Assembly (NCBI GenBank): GCA_002352055.1 | Contig: DEHS01000080.1 | Location: forward strand, 82,607-95,498 | Length of the DNA stretch: 12,892 nucleotides | Direction of reading: 5' to 3' | Source of the DNA: Legionellaceae bacterium UBA2794 | GTDB taxonomy: Bacteria; Pseudomonadota; Gammaproteobacteria; Legionellales; Legionellaceae | Shown here: positions 6,387 through 12,892 of the stretch, one piece after another | Position numbering within the stretch: position 1 is the first letter of the stretch | How the letters are laid out: each line of letters begins with the position of its first letter | Translations under genes and position numbers: made by a program | The notes under the pieces: generated by a model | Told to the model about the DNA's origin: nothing | What the model saw: only the letters and a program-made list of their open reading frames with translations | Databases searched by the model: none

Positions 6387-8393
6387 TTACACCAGGTTTT
6401 TTTTCATTAATGTGTTCAAAGTAGTGATTATCTTTTCTACGGTAATACCTAAAAATTCATATGCCTGGGCCGCAGGTGCGGATACGCCAAACCTGTCCAA
6501 ACCTATCACTGCCCCATCCAGACCCACAAAACGATACCAATAAGCAGAGCTTGCTGCTTCTATTGCAATACGAGTCCGCACGGTATCAGGTAAAACCTGA
6601 TTTCGATAGTCTTCATCTTGCATAAGGAATCGTTCGCAACAGGGCATTGAAACAACACGCACATCAAGCCCCTGATGCGACATTTCTGTCGCTGCAGCCA
6701 GGGCTAACTGGACTTCAGATCCTGTGGCAATTAGTATTGCATCTGGTTGTCCCTGGGTGTGCTGAATGATATAACCTCCTTTTCTAATCAACTCAGCTGC
6801 ATCATTTTGATGAGGTAGGGCAGGCAGATTCTGTCGTGACAGTAATAATGAAGTCGGTCCGTTATGATGCTCTAAAGCTGCCTGCCATGCAACGGCAGTT
6901 TCCATTAAATCTGCGGGACGCCAAACGGTCATTCCCGGAGTCATCCGTAACATTGCCCCATGTTCCACCGGCTGATGGGTGGGGCCATCTTCACCTAACC
7001 CAATGGAGTCATGAGTAAATACATAAATAACTCTAAGCTGCATCAAGGCACTTAATCGCACCGCATTTCGCGCATAATCGGCAAATACCAAAAAGGTTCC
7101 GCCATAGGGAATAAATCCTCCATGAGCTGCCAAACCATTCATAATAGCCGCCATTCCAAACTCACGCACACCATAAAATAAGTAGTTTCCGTTAAAATCA
7201 TGAGCTGTAATCGCTCTTGTTTTAGACCAGTCTGTATTATTAGAGCCGGTTAAATCGGCTGAGCCACCAATCATTTCTGGTAACACTGAGGCAAAATACT
7301 CAATGCATTGCTGAGACGATTTGCGGGTGGCAATAGCTTTTTCATTAGTCAGGCATTGGTCAAGAAATGCAGCAGATTTTTGTTGCCAATCATCGGGTAA
7401 ATCACCGTTGATACGTCGTAAAAACTGGGCGTATTCTATAGGGTATTTTGATTGATATTGATGCAATAAACTTAACCATTGTTGTTCAATTTTTTCCCCT
7501 TCCTCAAGATGACTCCATTCCTTGTAGATTTCATCTGGGATTTCAAAAGGTGATTGGGGCCAGCCAAAGAACGTTCTAACTGAATCTATATCATTGGCAC
7601 TTAATGGAGAACCGTGCGATTTTTCACTACCCGCCACTGATGATCCGAGGCCTATAATTGTTTTACAAATGATTAGTGTAGGCTGGGAAGTATTTGCACG
7701 CGCTTTGCTAATAGCTTCTTCTATTGCCATCATATCATGGCCATCTACGGACTCAATAACATGCCAGTTGTACGCTTTAAAACGAGCGGCAGTGTCATCG
7801 GTAAACCACGATTCTACTTTACCATCAATTGAAATACCGTTGTCATCATAAAATACAATCAATTTACCGAGGCCAAGCGTCCCTGCCAAGGAACATACTT
7901 CGTGGGATATTCCTTCCATAAGGCACCCATCGCCCACAAATGTATAGGTATAATGATCGACCAAATTAAATGAATCACGATTAAATTCCTGGGCTAAAAT
8001 GCGCTCCGCAATCGCCATACCAACAGAGTTAGCTAAACCTTGTCCTAAGGGGCCAGTGGTGGTCTCCACTCCGGGGGTGTGACCTAATTCGGGATGTCCT
8101 GGGGTTTTTGAATTTAATTGGCGGAAATTTTTAAGTTCAGTCATGCTTAAATTATAGCCCGTCAAATGCAACAGGGAATAGAGAAGCATGGAACCGTGAC
8201 CGTTTGACAGTACAAAGCGATCGCGATCAAACCAGCTGGGATTTTTGGGATTGTATTTTAAAAATTTTTTCCATAGAACAGTAGCAATGTCAGCCATACC
8301 TAAAGGCATTCCCGGGTGGCCTGACTGAGCTTGATTAACGGCGTCAATACTTAAGATGCGCACCGCATTGGCTAATTCTTTATTAAGATTCAT
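6387..8393 (-). CDS. tkt: Transketolase
   Basis: Thiamine-diphosphate enzyme that moves two-carbon units between sugar phosphates in the non-oxidative pentose phosphate pathway, producing glyceraldehyde-3-phosphate for the adjacent gap product. I start it at the ATG at 8393 (668 residues, MNLNKELANAVR...). An in-frame ATG six codons upstream (8411) has a pyrimidine-rich leader without a Shine-Dalgarno. With the chosen start, key residues fall on the E. coli TktA numbers: H26, H66, H100, D155 and N185 (GDG...N ThDP/metal motif), E411 (activates ThDP), D469, H473 and R520. All three domains are present: ThDP pyrophosphate domain (about 1-320), pyrimidine domain (about 350-520) and C-terminal domain. 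First gene of the operon. Its Shine-Dalgarno is weak (GAG 7 nt upstream). Confidence 0.97.
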   Translation of the reverse strand: MNLNKELANAVRILSIDAVNQAQSGHPGMPLGMADIATVLWKKFLKYNPKNPSWFDRDRFVLSNGHGSMLLYSLLHLTGYNLSMTELKNFRQLNSKTPGHPELGHTPGVETTTGPLGQGLANSVGMAIAERILAQEFNRDSFNLVDHYTYTFVGDGCLMEGISHEVCSLAGTLGLGKLIVFYDDNGISIDGKVESWFTDDTAARFKAYNWHVIESVDGHDMMAIEEAISKARANTSQPTLIICKTIIGLGSSVAGSEKSHGSPLSANDIDSVRTFFGWPQSPFEIPDEIYKEWSHLEEGEKIEQQWLSLLHQYQSKYPIEYAQFLRRINGDLPDDWQQKSAAFLDQCLTNEKAIATRKSSQQCIEYFASVLPEMIGGSADLTGSNNTDWSKTRAITAHDFNGNYLFYGVREFGMAAIMNGLAAHGGFIPYGGTFLVFADYARNAVRLSALMQLRVIYVFTHDSIGLGEDGPTHQPVEHGAMLRMTPGMTVWRPADLMETAVAWQAALEHHNGPTSLLLSRQNLPALPHQNDAAELIRKGGYIIQHTQGQPDAILIATGSEVQLALAAATEMSHQGLDVRVVSMPCCERFLMQDEDYRNQVLPDTVRTRIAIEAASSAYWYRFVGLDGAVIGLDRFGVSAPAAQAYEFLGITVEKIITTLNTLMKKNLV

Positions 8394-8465
8394 GCGTACT
8401 CTAATATGCATTTAAAGAGGGTCTATTGTCGCTCAGAAGGCACGAATCATCAAGAAAACAGTTCA

Positions 8466-8471
8466 ATTATA
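8466..8471 (-). promoter_or_regulatory. Candidate -10 box of the tkt operon
   Basis: A perfect TATAAT on the minus strand, giving a predicted transcript start near 8459 and a leader of about 66 nt before the tkt ATG. No convincing -35 is seen at 16-18 nt upstream (AT-rich ATTTAA at best), so either an activator helps or the assignment is wrong. The surrounding 8412-8645 region is the divergent control region for tkt (-) and the membrane-protein gene (+). Confidence 0.45.
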
Positions 8472-8534
8472 GTGTTATGTAATGTAAATTAAATTGATGA
8501 TTGATTTTAAAATTTTACTTTTTGTGTGTTTTTT

Positions 8535-8561
8535 GGGATACTCCCCGCGTTTTATTATCCC
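8535..8561. repeat. Inverted repeat GGGATA-N15-TATCCC in the divergent control region
   Basis: Perfect 6-bp arms at 8535-8540 and 8556-8561 around a 15-nt spacer containing CCCCGCG, a GC-rich spot within otherwise AT-rich intergenic DNA between tkt and the divergent membrane-protein gene. It could be a two-half-site operator or a hairpin; no T tract follows on the + side, so it is not a terminator for rightward transcription. Arms are short, so chance is possible. Confidence 0.3.
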
Positions 8562-8645
8562 GCACAGTGCAGTTAAATTAATGCGGATAGCAAAATATGG
8601 CACAAATTATAAAAAAAATTGATATCCCAAAATAATCAGGAAATC

Positions 8646-9947
8646 ATGACGCCAGTTATTGCTCATTTACGAAACATTTTGCCCGAGTTACCTTTAACTC
8701 GACAAGCGGATTCACTGCTTTGGGTTTATGATAAACCTTTAACGGCGGTCTCTTCTGCTGCTTATTCAAAAATCGTCCTGTTACTTCCTTTGCTAACAAT
8801 GGAATTTAATATTTTATGCAACCAGATTAATCACAATTTAACATATCCTGCTGGTGTAAGCACTGAGGAGATGACCCAACGCCTGAACGCTGCGTTGCTA
8901 CTGACTCAATTACTTGAATACATTCATTTGCATTATCTTACAGTGCCAAGAGAACAAGTACGGTTTCATCAACAATTTGAAATATTCAATAGTCTGTTTA
9001 ATGAGTTTAATCCTCCTATTGTTTTATTGACTTCAATTCCTAAAAAGCTCTTGAAGTCCAGAGTATCTCTCTCGCATGAGATTCGCACTAAAACCGCTGC
9101 GGTTAACTGGTATCGTTTAGTTTTTACTCGCTGTAAACGAGTGTTAAATTTTTTAGATTTGGTGGTAACCGGATCCCCCACTTTAAGAACGGTTGTTAAA
9201 GTGGTGGACAAATACACCAACCCCGCTTTCGCTTTTTTGTCATGGACCTATTTTGTTCCACGTCTTGGCATCAATTTGTTTGTGTTATTTAAGCATATGA
9301 TTCCAGGATTCTGGATGAATGCTGAGGAAAAACAGCTTCAATGGTTTATTCGTACAGGTGCCCAAATCCAGCGTCGCTGGTTTGAATTAGCTAATGACAG
9401 TGTCTGGTTTACGGTGGGGTTGCTCAACTGTTTCATTCTTACCGGAGTTCTAGCACCATTAGCCATTTATGTAACCATTTCTGCTTTTGCTTATGATGTC
9501 CTCATATCGGGAATTAGGGCTTATGTTGAGCTTAAGCGGTTAAGTAATATCCTGGCAGGGTATTCCAATTTATTGTCTGGAAATGATGACCGTGAAAACA
9601 CAAATGACATTCTGGATTATGAACGCTTTATAAAACACCGCATTGAATTTGAAAAATTACGTTTATCATTGCATTTTACCGGCACCACTGCTATTTTTTT
9701 TGCCATGTGTTTCGCGCTACCATCCTTGGCAATTAATCCAGTATTTCCTCTGATTGGTGCTGTCTTTTTATTAATGATTTGGGCTGTAACGTTTACTCTT
9801 ACAATAAAGCTGGAACAATATAGGCCTAAAGAATCAGTTGATAAACCCATAAATTTTAATAAGAACAGTTTTTTCGCAAAGGCGAAACCTCTAAATGATC
9901 AGCCATTACCGCCGGATGAATTTGATGCGGGACTAGCCATTCCTTAA
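8646..9947 (+). CDS. Unrecognised multi-pass inner-membrane protein
   Basis: I do not recognise a characterised family. I choose the ATG at 8646 (433 residues) because AGGA lies 4 nt upstream; a TTG at 8619 would add nine polar residues and has no ribosome site. The protein opens with about 190 mainly soluble, helix-rich residues without a signal peptide, containing a basic patch (KKLLKSR, about 133-139). Hydrophobic stretches follow at about 194-216, 252-287 (long enough for two helices) and 344-388 (a helical pair). Between them is a charged loop (about 290-342, KRLSNIL to KHRIEFEKLR). The C-terminal 45 residues are polar and proline/acid-rich (LPPDEFD). This suggests four or five membrane helices with a large cytoplasmic N-domain. 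It is transcribed divergently from tkt and ends exactly where the opposing small gene ends. It may be a Legionella-lineage protein; no function is assigned. Confidence 0.85.
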   Translation: MTPVIAHLRNILPELPLTRQADSLLWVYDKPLTAVSSAAYSKIVLLLPLLTMEFNILCNQINHNLTYPAGVSTEEMTQRLNAALLLTQLLEYIHLHYLTVPREQVRFHQQFEIFNSLFNEFNPPIVLLTSIPKKLLKSRVSLSHEIRTKTAAVNWYRLVFTRCKRVLNFLDLVVTGSPTLRTVVKVVDKYTNPAFAFLSWTYFVPRLGINLFVLFKHMIPGFWMNAEEKQLQWFIRTGAQIQRRWFELANDSVWFTVGLLNCFILTGVLAPLAIYVTISAFAYDVLISGIRAYVELKRLSNILAGYSNLLSGNDDRENTNDILDYERFIKHRIEFEKLRLSLHFTGTTAIFFAMCFALPSLAINPVFPLIGAVFLLMIWAVTFTLTIKLEQYRPKESVDKPINFNKNSFFAKAKPLNDQPLPPDEFDAGLAIP

Positions 9948-10139
9948 TTATTCATCCAGCTTGGGTTCCAAAACTGAAGGTGATGGCGCTTCCAGCGGAA
10001 TTTCAGTATTCGTTACGCCCGGCACAGTGCTTGGGGGGCGTTGAGAGAAATAATAATAAACGCTAAAAACCCCTAAAATAATAAGAATGAGTATAGAAAT
10101 AATCCCAGTATTCTCGTTTTTATTGTCTTTATTTTTCAT
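9948..10139 (-). CDS. Small single-pass membrane protein, 63 residues
   Basis: The predicted protein starts MKNKDNKNENTG, has one hydrophobic helix at about residues 13-32 (IISILILIILGVFSVYYYF, ending in aromatic residues), then a tail rich in proline (RPPSTVPG, EAPSPS) ending KLDE. The charge pattern (lysine/asparagine-rich N-terminus, acidic C-terminus) suggests either an N-in, C-out anchor or an uncleaved signal. I set the start at the ATG at 10139 because GGAGG lies 5 nt upstream; the longer frame from the GTG at 10151 begins inside that Shine-Dalgarno. Its stop codon touches the stop codon of the opposing membrane-protein gene with no intervening base. Function unknown; supported as a gene by its strong ribosome site, a TATAAT upstream and sensible protein topology. 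Confidence 0.7.
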   Translation of the reverse strand: MKNKDNKNENTGIISILILIILGVFSVYYYFSQRPPSTVPGVTNTEIPLEAPSPSVLEPKLDE

Positions 10140-10144
10140 GGTGG

Positions 10145-10149
10145 CCTCC
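10145..10149 (-). promoter_or_regulatory. Shine-Dalgarno of the 63-residue protein gene
   Basis: GGAGG on the minus strand with a 5-nt spacer to the ATG at 10139. The in-frame GTG at 10149-10151 overlaps this element, so initiation there is unlikely to be the main one, although AAGGA lies 3 nt before that GTG. Confidence 0.7.
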
Positions 10150-10166
10150 ACGGTTCCTTCTTCTAT

Positions 10167-10186
10167 ATTATAGTTGGTTCTCCAAC
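10167..10186 (-). promoter_or_regulatory. TATAAT with adjoining GTTGG-N4-CCAAC palindrome
   Basis: On the minus strand a perfect TATAAT (10167-10172) stands 27 nt before the ATG of the small membrane-protein gene. Directly upstream, in what would be the -35/-10 spacer, is the perfect inverted repeat GTTGG-N4-CCAAC (10173-10186), placed where a repressor would block RNA polymerase. No good -35 is visible. On the plus strand the palindrome precedes a TAGAAT (10195-10200) that could serve prlC. Confidence 0.4.
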
Positions 10187-10285
10187 AGAAAATTTAGAAT
10201 AATTTGGCATGCCGTACATATTAACCTTAAAGGGCAGTATGGCCTTTATCAGACGATATGCTATGCTTTCAAAATATAATTTTTC

Positions 10286-10290
10286 AAGGG
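10286..10290 (+). promoter_or_regulatory. Shine-Dalgarno of prlC (fixes the start)
   Basis: AAGGG, 5 nt before the ATG at 10296. It supports the MSGIIGLPQFSKV start over the upstream in-frame ATG at 10209, which has no ribosome site. Confidence 0.65.
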
Positions 10291-10295
10291 TGAAT

Positions 10296-12311
10296 ATGTC
10301 TGGAATTATTGGATTGCCTCAATTTAGCAAGGTCGATGTAGCTCATTTTAAATCTCATTTGGAAGTGTTACTAAAAACCAATCTGGAGCGAATAGATAAC
10401 TTGCTTAAGGAAAACCATCATTATACTTGGGATAATTTGATTTACCCATTGGATGATCTGGCCGATTCATTAGAGCGATTTTGGTCACCTATGTCCCATC
10501 TGCATTCGGTGATGGACTCTCCTTCTTTGCGGGAATGTTATGATGCCTGTTTGCCTTTATTATCAGCTTATGATGCGGCTGTGGGGCAGAATCAGGATCT
10601 TTACCGAGCGATTAAATCAATAGACATTCATTCATTGGATGACGTTCAAAAAAAGATTATTACGGATACCATTCGCGAATTTGAATTATCTGGTGTTGCA
10701 TTAAGTGAGACGGATAAAAAACGTTTTGAGGCAATCCAGGCGCGGTTGGCAGAATTATCCAATAAATTTGAAAATAATGTTTTGGATGCCGCTCATGCAT
10801 TTAAATTACATATAACCGATCCAAATCGTTTAGCCGGATTGCCTGAACATGCCATGAATACGGCGCGTGAATGTGCGATGGAACAAGGATTGGATGGGTA
10901 TATATTAACTTTGGAATATCCCTGTTTTCAGGCGGTGATGACCCATGGCAAAGACCGTGATTTACGTGAAGAAATCTACCAGGCTTATGTTACCCGTGCA
11001 TCCGATCAAGGGCCTAGTGCGGGTACTTTTGATAATACCTTTTTGATTAATGAAATTTTGGCGCTACGTCATGAGAAAGCCCAGCTATTAGGGTTTGCTA
11101 ATTATGCTGAACTCTCGTTAGCCACCAAAATGGCTGAATCAACCTCTCAGGTCCTTGAGTTTATGAATGACCTGGTGGCACGTGCCAGTAAACAGGCAAA
11201 AGGAGAGTTTAAGGAGTTAGAGCAGTTCGCTGCGGAGCAATTTAATATTTCTCCAGTTAGACCCTGGGATGTCGCCTACTTGTCGGAAAAACGCAGACAG
11301 GATTTATTCTCGCTCTCACAGGAGGAACTTCGTCCTTATTTCCCCCAGCCTAAAGTGATGCAAGGTTTATTTGCAATTGTTAAAAAATTGTATGGCATGA
11401 CTATTGAAGAGATTAAAGGAGTAGACGTCTGGCATAAGGATGTTCAATGCTATGGAATAATTGATGCGCACAATCAGGTTAGAGGCTACGTTTATACTGA
11501 CCTTTTTGCAAGACCTCATAAGCGGAGTGGTGCATGGATGGATTCAATGCAAAGTCGCAGAAAACTGGAACATGGCGCGATCCAGTTACCCATCGCAACC
11601 CTAACTTGTAATTTTGCCAAAACGTCTGGAGATAAACCAGCTGTTTTATCGCATGATGAAGTGGTCACCTTATTCCATGAATTTGGCCATTGCTTGCATC
11701 ATCTATTAACCCAGGTTGACTATTTAAGCACATCGGGTATCAATGGAGTTGAATGGGATGCTGTCGAGCTGCCAAGTCAGTTTTTTGAAAACTGGTGCTG
11801 GGAAAAAACGGCTTTATCCTTGCTTACTGCTCATGCCGACACTGGTGAAGAGCTACCGCTCCAACTTTTTGAACGCTTGATGGCGGCCAAAAATTTCCAA
11901 TCTGCTATGGGCATGTTACGACAAATAGAATTCTCCTTATTCGATTTTCGTATTCATCATGAATTTGAAGAAAAAGACACCCTGGTAACTGATATACTCA
12001 ATGATGTTCGAACAAAAACCAACATCATACCGCTAGCTCCCTATAATCGCTTCCAACACAGTTTCAGTCATATATTCGGCGGAGGTTATGCTGCGGGTTA
12101 TTACAGTTACAGTTGGGCAGAAGTATTATCCAGCGATGCCTTTTCCCGTTTTGAAGAAGAGGGAGTGTTTAATCCTCAAACCGGGCAGGATTTTTTAAAA
12201 CATATTCTGGAAGTGGGTGGCTCCAAAAGTGCCGCCGATGCATATGAAGCATTCAGAGGACGCCCTGCAACCGTTGATGCCCTCTTGCGCCATAATGATA
12301 TACGAGAGTAG
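10296..12311 (+). CDS. prlC: Oligopeptidase A (M3 zinc metallopeptidase)
   Basis: Cytosolic zinc endopeptidase that degrades short peptides, including cleaved signal peptides, and contributes to peptide turnover. The 671-residue protein (E. coli PrlC/OpdA is 680) follows the family from end to end. It has an N-terminal helical region with YTWDNL and SPMSHLHSV, then FELSGV and NNVLDA, and the thermolysin-like site HEFGH at 461-465 (zinc ligands H461 and H465, catalytic E462). The third zinc ligand is E491 in DAVELPSQFFENW, and the substrate loop is GGGYAAGYYSYSWAEVL (about 594-610). The start is set by AAGGG 5 nt upstream of the ATG at 10296. The reading frame extends 29 codons further up to an ATG at 10209, but that extension has no family counterpart. 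The gene ends in an intrinsic terminator and is monocistronic. Confidence 0.97.
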   Translation: MSGIIGLPQFSKVDVAHFKSHLEVLLKTNLERIDNLLKENHHYTWDNLIYPLDDLADSLERFWSPMSHLHSVMDSPSLRECYDACLPLLSAYDAAVGQNQDLYRAIKSIDIHSLDDVQKKIITDTIREFELSGVALSETDKKRFEAIQARLAELSNKFENNVLDAAHAFKLHITDPNRLAGLPEHAMNTARECAMEQGLDGYILTLEYPCFQAVMTHGKDRDLREEIYQAYVTRASDQGPSAGTFDNTFLINEILALRHEKAQLLGFANYAELSLATKMAESTSQVLEFMNDLVARASKQAKGEFKELEQFAAEQFNISPVRPWDVAYLSEKRRQDLFSLSQEELRPYFPQPKVMQGLFAIVKKLYGMTIEEIKGVDVWHKDVQCYGIIDAHNQVRGYVYTDLFARPHKRSGAWMDSMQSRRKLEHGAIQLPIATLTCNFAKTSGDKPAVLSHDEVVTLFHEFGHCLHHLLTQVDYLSTSGINGVEWDAVELPSQFFENWCWEKTALSLLTAHADTGEELPLQLFERLMAAKNFQSAMGMLRQIEFSLFDFRIHHEFEEKDTLVTDILNDVRTKTNIIPLAPYNRFQHSFSHIFGGGYAAGYYSYSWAEVLSSDAFSRFEEEGVFNPQTGQDFLKHILEVGGSKSAADAYEAFRGRPATVDALLRHNDIRE

Positions 12312-12317
12312 TTAGAT

Positions 12318-12345
12318 AGAGAGGGATAACATCAGTCCCTCTTTT
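12318..12345 (+). terminator. Intrinsic terminator of prlC
   Basis: Inverted repeat AGAGGGA (12320-12326) / TCCCTCT (12336-12342), extendable by one G-T and one A-T pair, with a 9-nt loop. It is followed by the run TTT (12343-12345) and begins 7 nt after the prlC stop codon. The T tract is short but the GC-rich stem is typical. Confidence 0.7.
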
Positions 12346-12457
12346 AAAATCTACATCTCATTATTATATTGTAAAGCAGAGCTTCTTTTGATGCAGGGAG
12401 CTCAATAAATATAGCGGATGATACAAGCAGATGTATTTTGATTAGCATAAAATGCAG

Positions 12458-12484
12458 ATTAAAAATCACCAATATGATTTTAAT
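12458..12484. repeat. AT-rich imperfect hairpin between prlC and ssrA
   Basis: Arms ATTAAAAATCA (12458-12468) and TGATTTTAAT (12475-12484) pair with one bulged A around a 6-nt loop. The rest of the 12346-12556 stretch is AT-rich and holds no open frame or RNA gene that I can recognise. The hairpin may be a weak structural element or chance in AT-rich DNA. Confidence 0.3.
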
Positions 12485-12556
12485 AATGTTCTTTTTTAAA
12501 TAAGTTATGTTTATTTCGTTGTAATAGAATAATCCAGTACTGAAATCACTTATTTA

Positions 12557-12565
12557 TGGTATAAT
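12557..12565 (+). promoter_or_regulatory. Extended -10 promoter of ssrA
   Basis: TGGTATAAT is a perfect extended -10 element (TGn plus TATAAT) placed 15 nt before the mature 5' end of the tmRNA. Transcription would start near 12572, leaving a short leader to be removed by RNase P. No recognisable -35 is present, which extended -10 promoters tolerate. Confidence 0.7.
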
Positions 12566-12580
12566 TAAAGAGTACATATT

Positions 12581-12892
12581 GGGGGCGACCTGGCTTCGAC
12601 GTGGGTTGCAAAACCAGAGGTGCATGCCGAGAATGAGAACTCTCGTAAATAAGGCTCAAATAAATATAAATGCAAACGATGAAAACTTTGCTGGTGAAGC
12701 TATCGCTGCTTAATTAGGGCTTTAGATAAACCGCACCGTGTACTAGCCTAAACCCCAGTGCCCCGTTGACCGAGCTCGCTTATTGGTATCGAATCAACGG
12801 TCATAGAAGATAAGCTAGTGTTTTGATTTATCCCGAATCAAAATGCGAAACTCAGGGAATCGCTGTGTACCATCCTGCCTGTCGGAGGGGCC
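12581..12892 (+). ncRNA. ssrA: Transfer-messenger RNA (tmRNA), 3' end cut by the window
   Basis: The 5' end GGGGGCGACCTGGCTTCGACG is the near-universal start of one-piece tmRNA, where the first seven bases form the acceptor stem and GGCTTCGACG the D-like region. With SmpB it frees stalled ribosomes and adds a degradation tag. The resume codon is GCA at 12672, and the tag frame to the TAA at 12711-12713 reads ANDENFAGEAIAA, with the usual ANDEN start and hydrophobic AA end recognised by ClpXP/ClpAP. GC-rich pairing segments downstream of the tag match the pseudoknot region. About 312 nt are visible; full-length relatives are roughly 360 nt, so the T-arm and the 3' acceptor strand lie beyond the window. 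Confidence 0.96.
12672..12713 (+). other. tmRNA tag-peptide reading frame
   Basis: Resume codon GCA followed by AAC GAT GAA AAC TTT GCT GGT GAA GCT ATC GCT GCT and stop TAA. The encoded tag ANDENFAGEAIAA (13 residues) is translated only by trans-translation; alanine charged on the tmRNA itself is added before it. Confidence 0.93.

Noticed and set aside
8394..8411. Upstream ATG for transketolase
   Set aside because: Leader is pyrimidine-rich; residue numbering matches E. coli TktA exactly with the ATG at 8393.
10275..10280. TATAAT as the prlC promoter
   Set aside because: Transcription from it would start at or in the Shine-Dalgarno, leaving almost no leader, and there is no -35.
10209..10295. 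29-codon N-terminal extension of oligopeptidase A, basic and slightly targeting-like
   Set aside because: No ribosome site at 10209, no family counterpart, and AAGGG fits the ATG at 10296.
12581..12892. Integrated element or att site at ssrA
   Set aside because: ssrA is a common integration site, but the 3' end where such a site would lie is outside the window and no integrase is visible.

Overview
The window looks like chromosomal DNA from a gammaproteobacterium of the Legionella group. Three things point there. There is a Wip-type (WipA/WipB-like) PPP-family phosphatase of the kind known as Dot/Icm effectors. There is a tmRNA whose tag reads ANDENFAGEAIAA, very close to the L. pneumophila tag as I remember it. 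The housekeeping genes are moderately AT-rich. I cannot name the species; the order of accessory genes suggests a non-pneumophila Legionella, but that is inference.

Layout. (1) Positions 2-589 (+) hold the 3' end of a gene whose start lies before the window; its C-terminus resembles the 3D/MltA barrel domain of lytic transglycosylases. (2) Positions 603-2573 (-) hold an AT-rich, 656-residue PPP-fold phosphatase with a long helical insert, a hydrophobic hairpin and a polar, partly acidic tail: the best candidate secreted effector in the window. (3) Positions 2744-8393 (-) hold a tightly packed carbon-metabolism operon transcribed right to left as tkt-gap-pgk-pyk, with a promoter near 8470 and a strong hairpin terminator at 2685-2735. 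It joins the non-oxidative pentose phosphate pathway (transketolase makes glyceraldehyde-3-phosphate) to three lower-glycolysis steps. Spacing (5 nt gap-pgk, 17 nt pgk-pyk overlap) suggests translational coupling. (4) Divergent from tkt, 8646-9947 (+) encodes an unrecognised multi-pass membrane protein. It converges with no spacing on a 63-residue single-pass membrane protein gene (9948-10139, -). (5) prlC, oligopeptidase A (10296-12311, +), ends in an intrinsic terminator. (6) ssrA (tmRNA) begins at 12581 behind an extended -10 promoter and runs off the right edge.

The window is therefore mostly core metabolism and protein quality control (PrlC, tmRNA) with Legionella-type accessory genes between. 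I see no CRISPR array, transposase, phage module or recognisable defence system. The most rewarding items are the Wip-like phosphatase and the divergent membrane protein with its small convergent partner. Several gene starts are set here by Shine-Dalgarno position rather than by the longest open frame (pyk, tkt, the membrane protein, the small protein and prlC).
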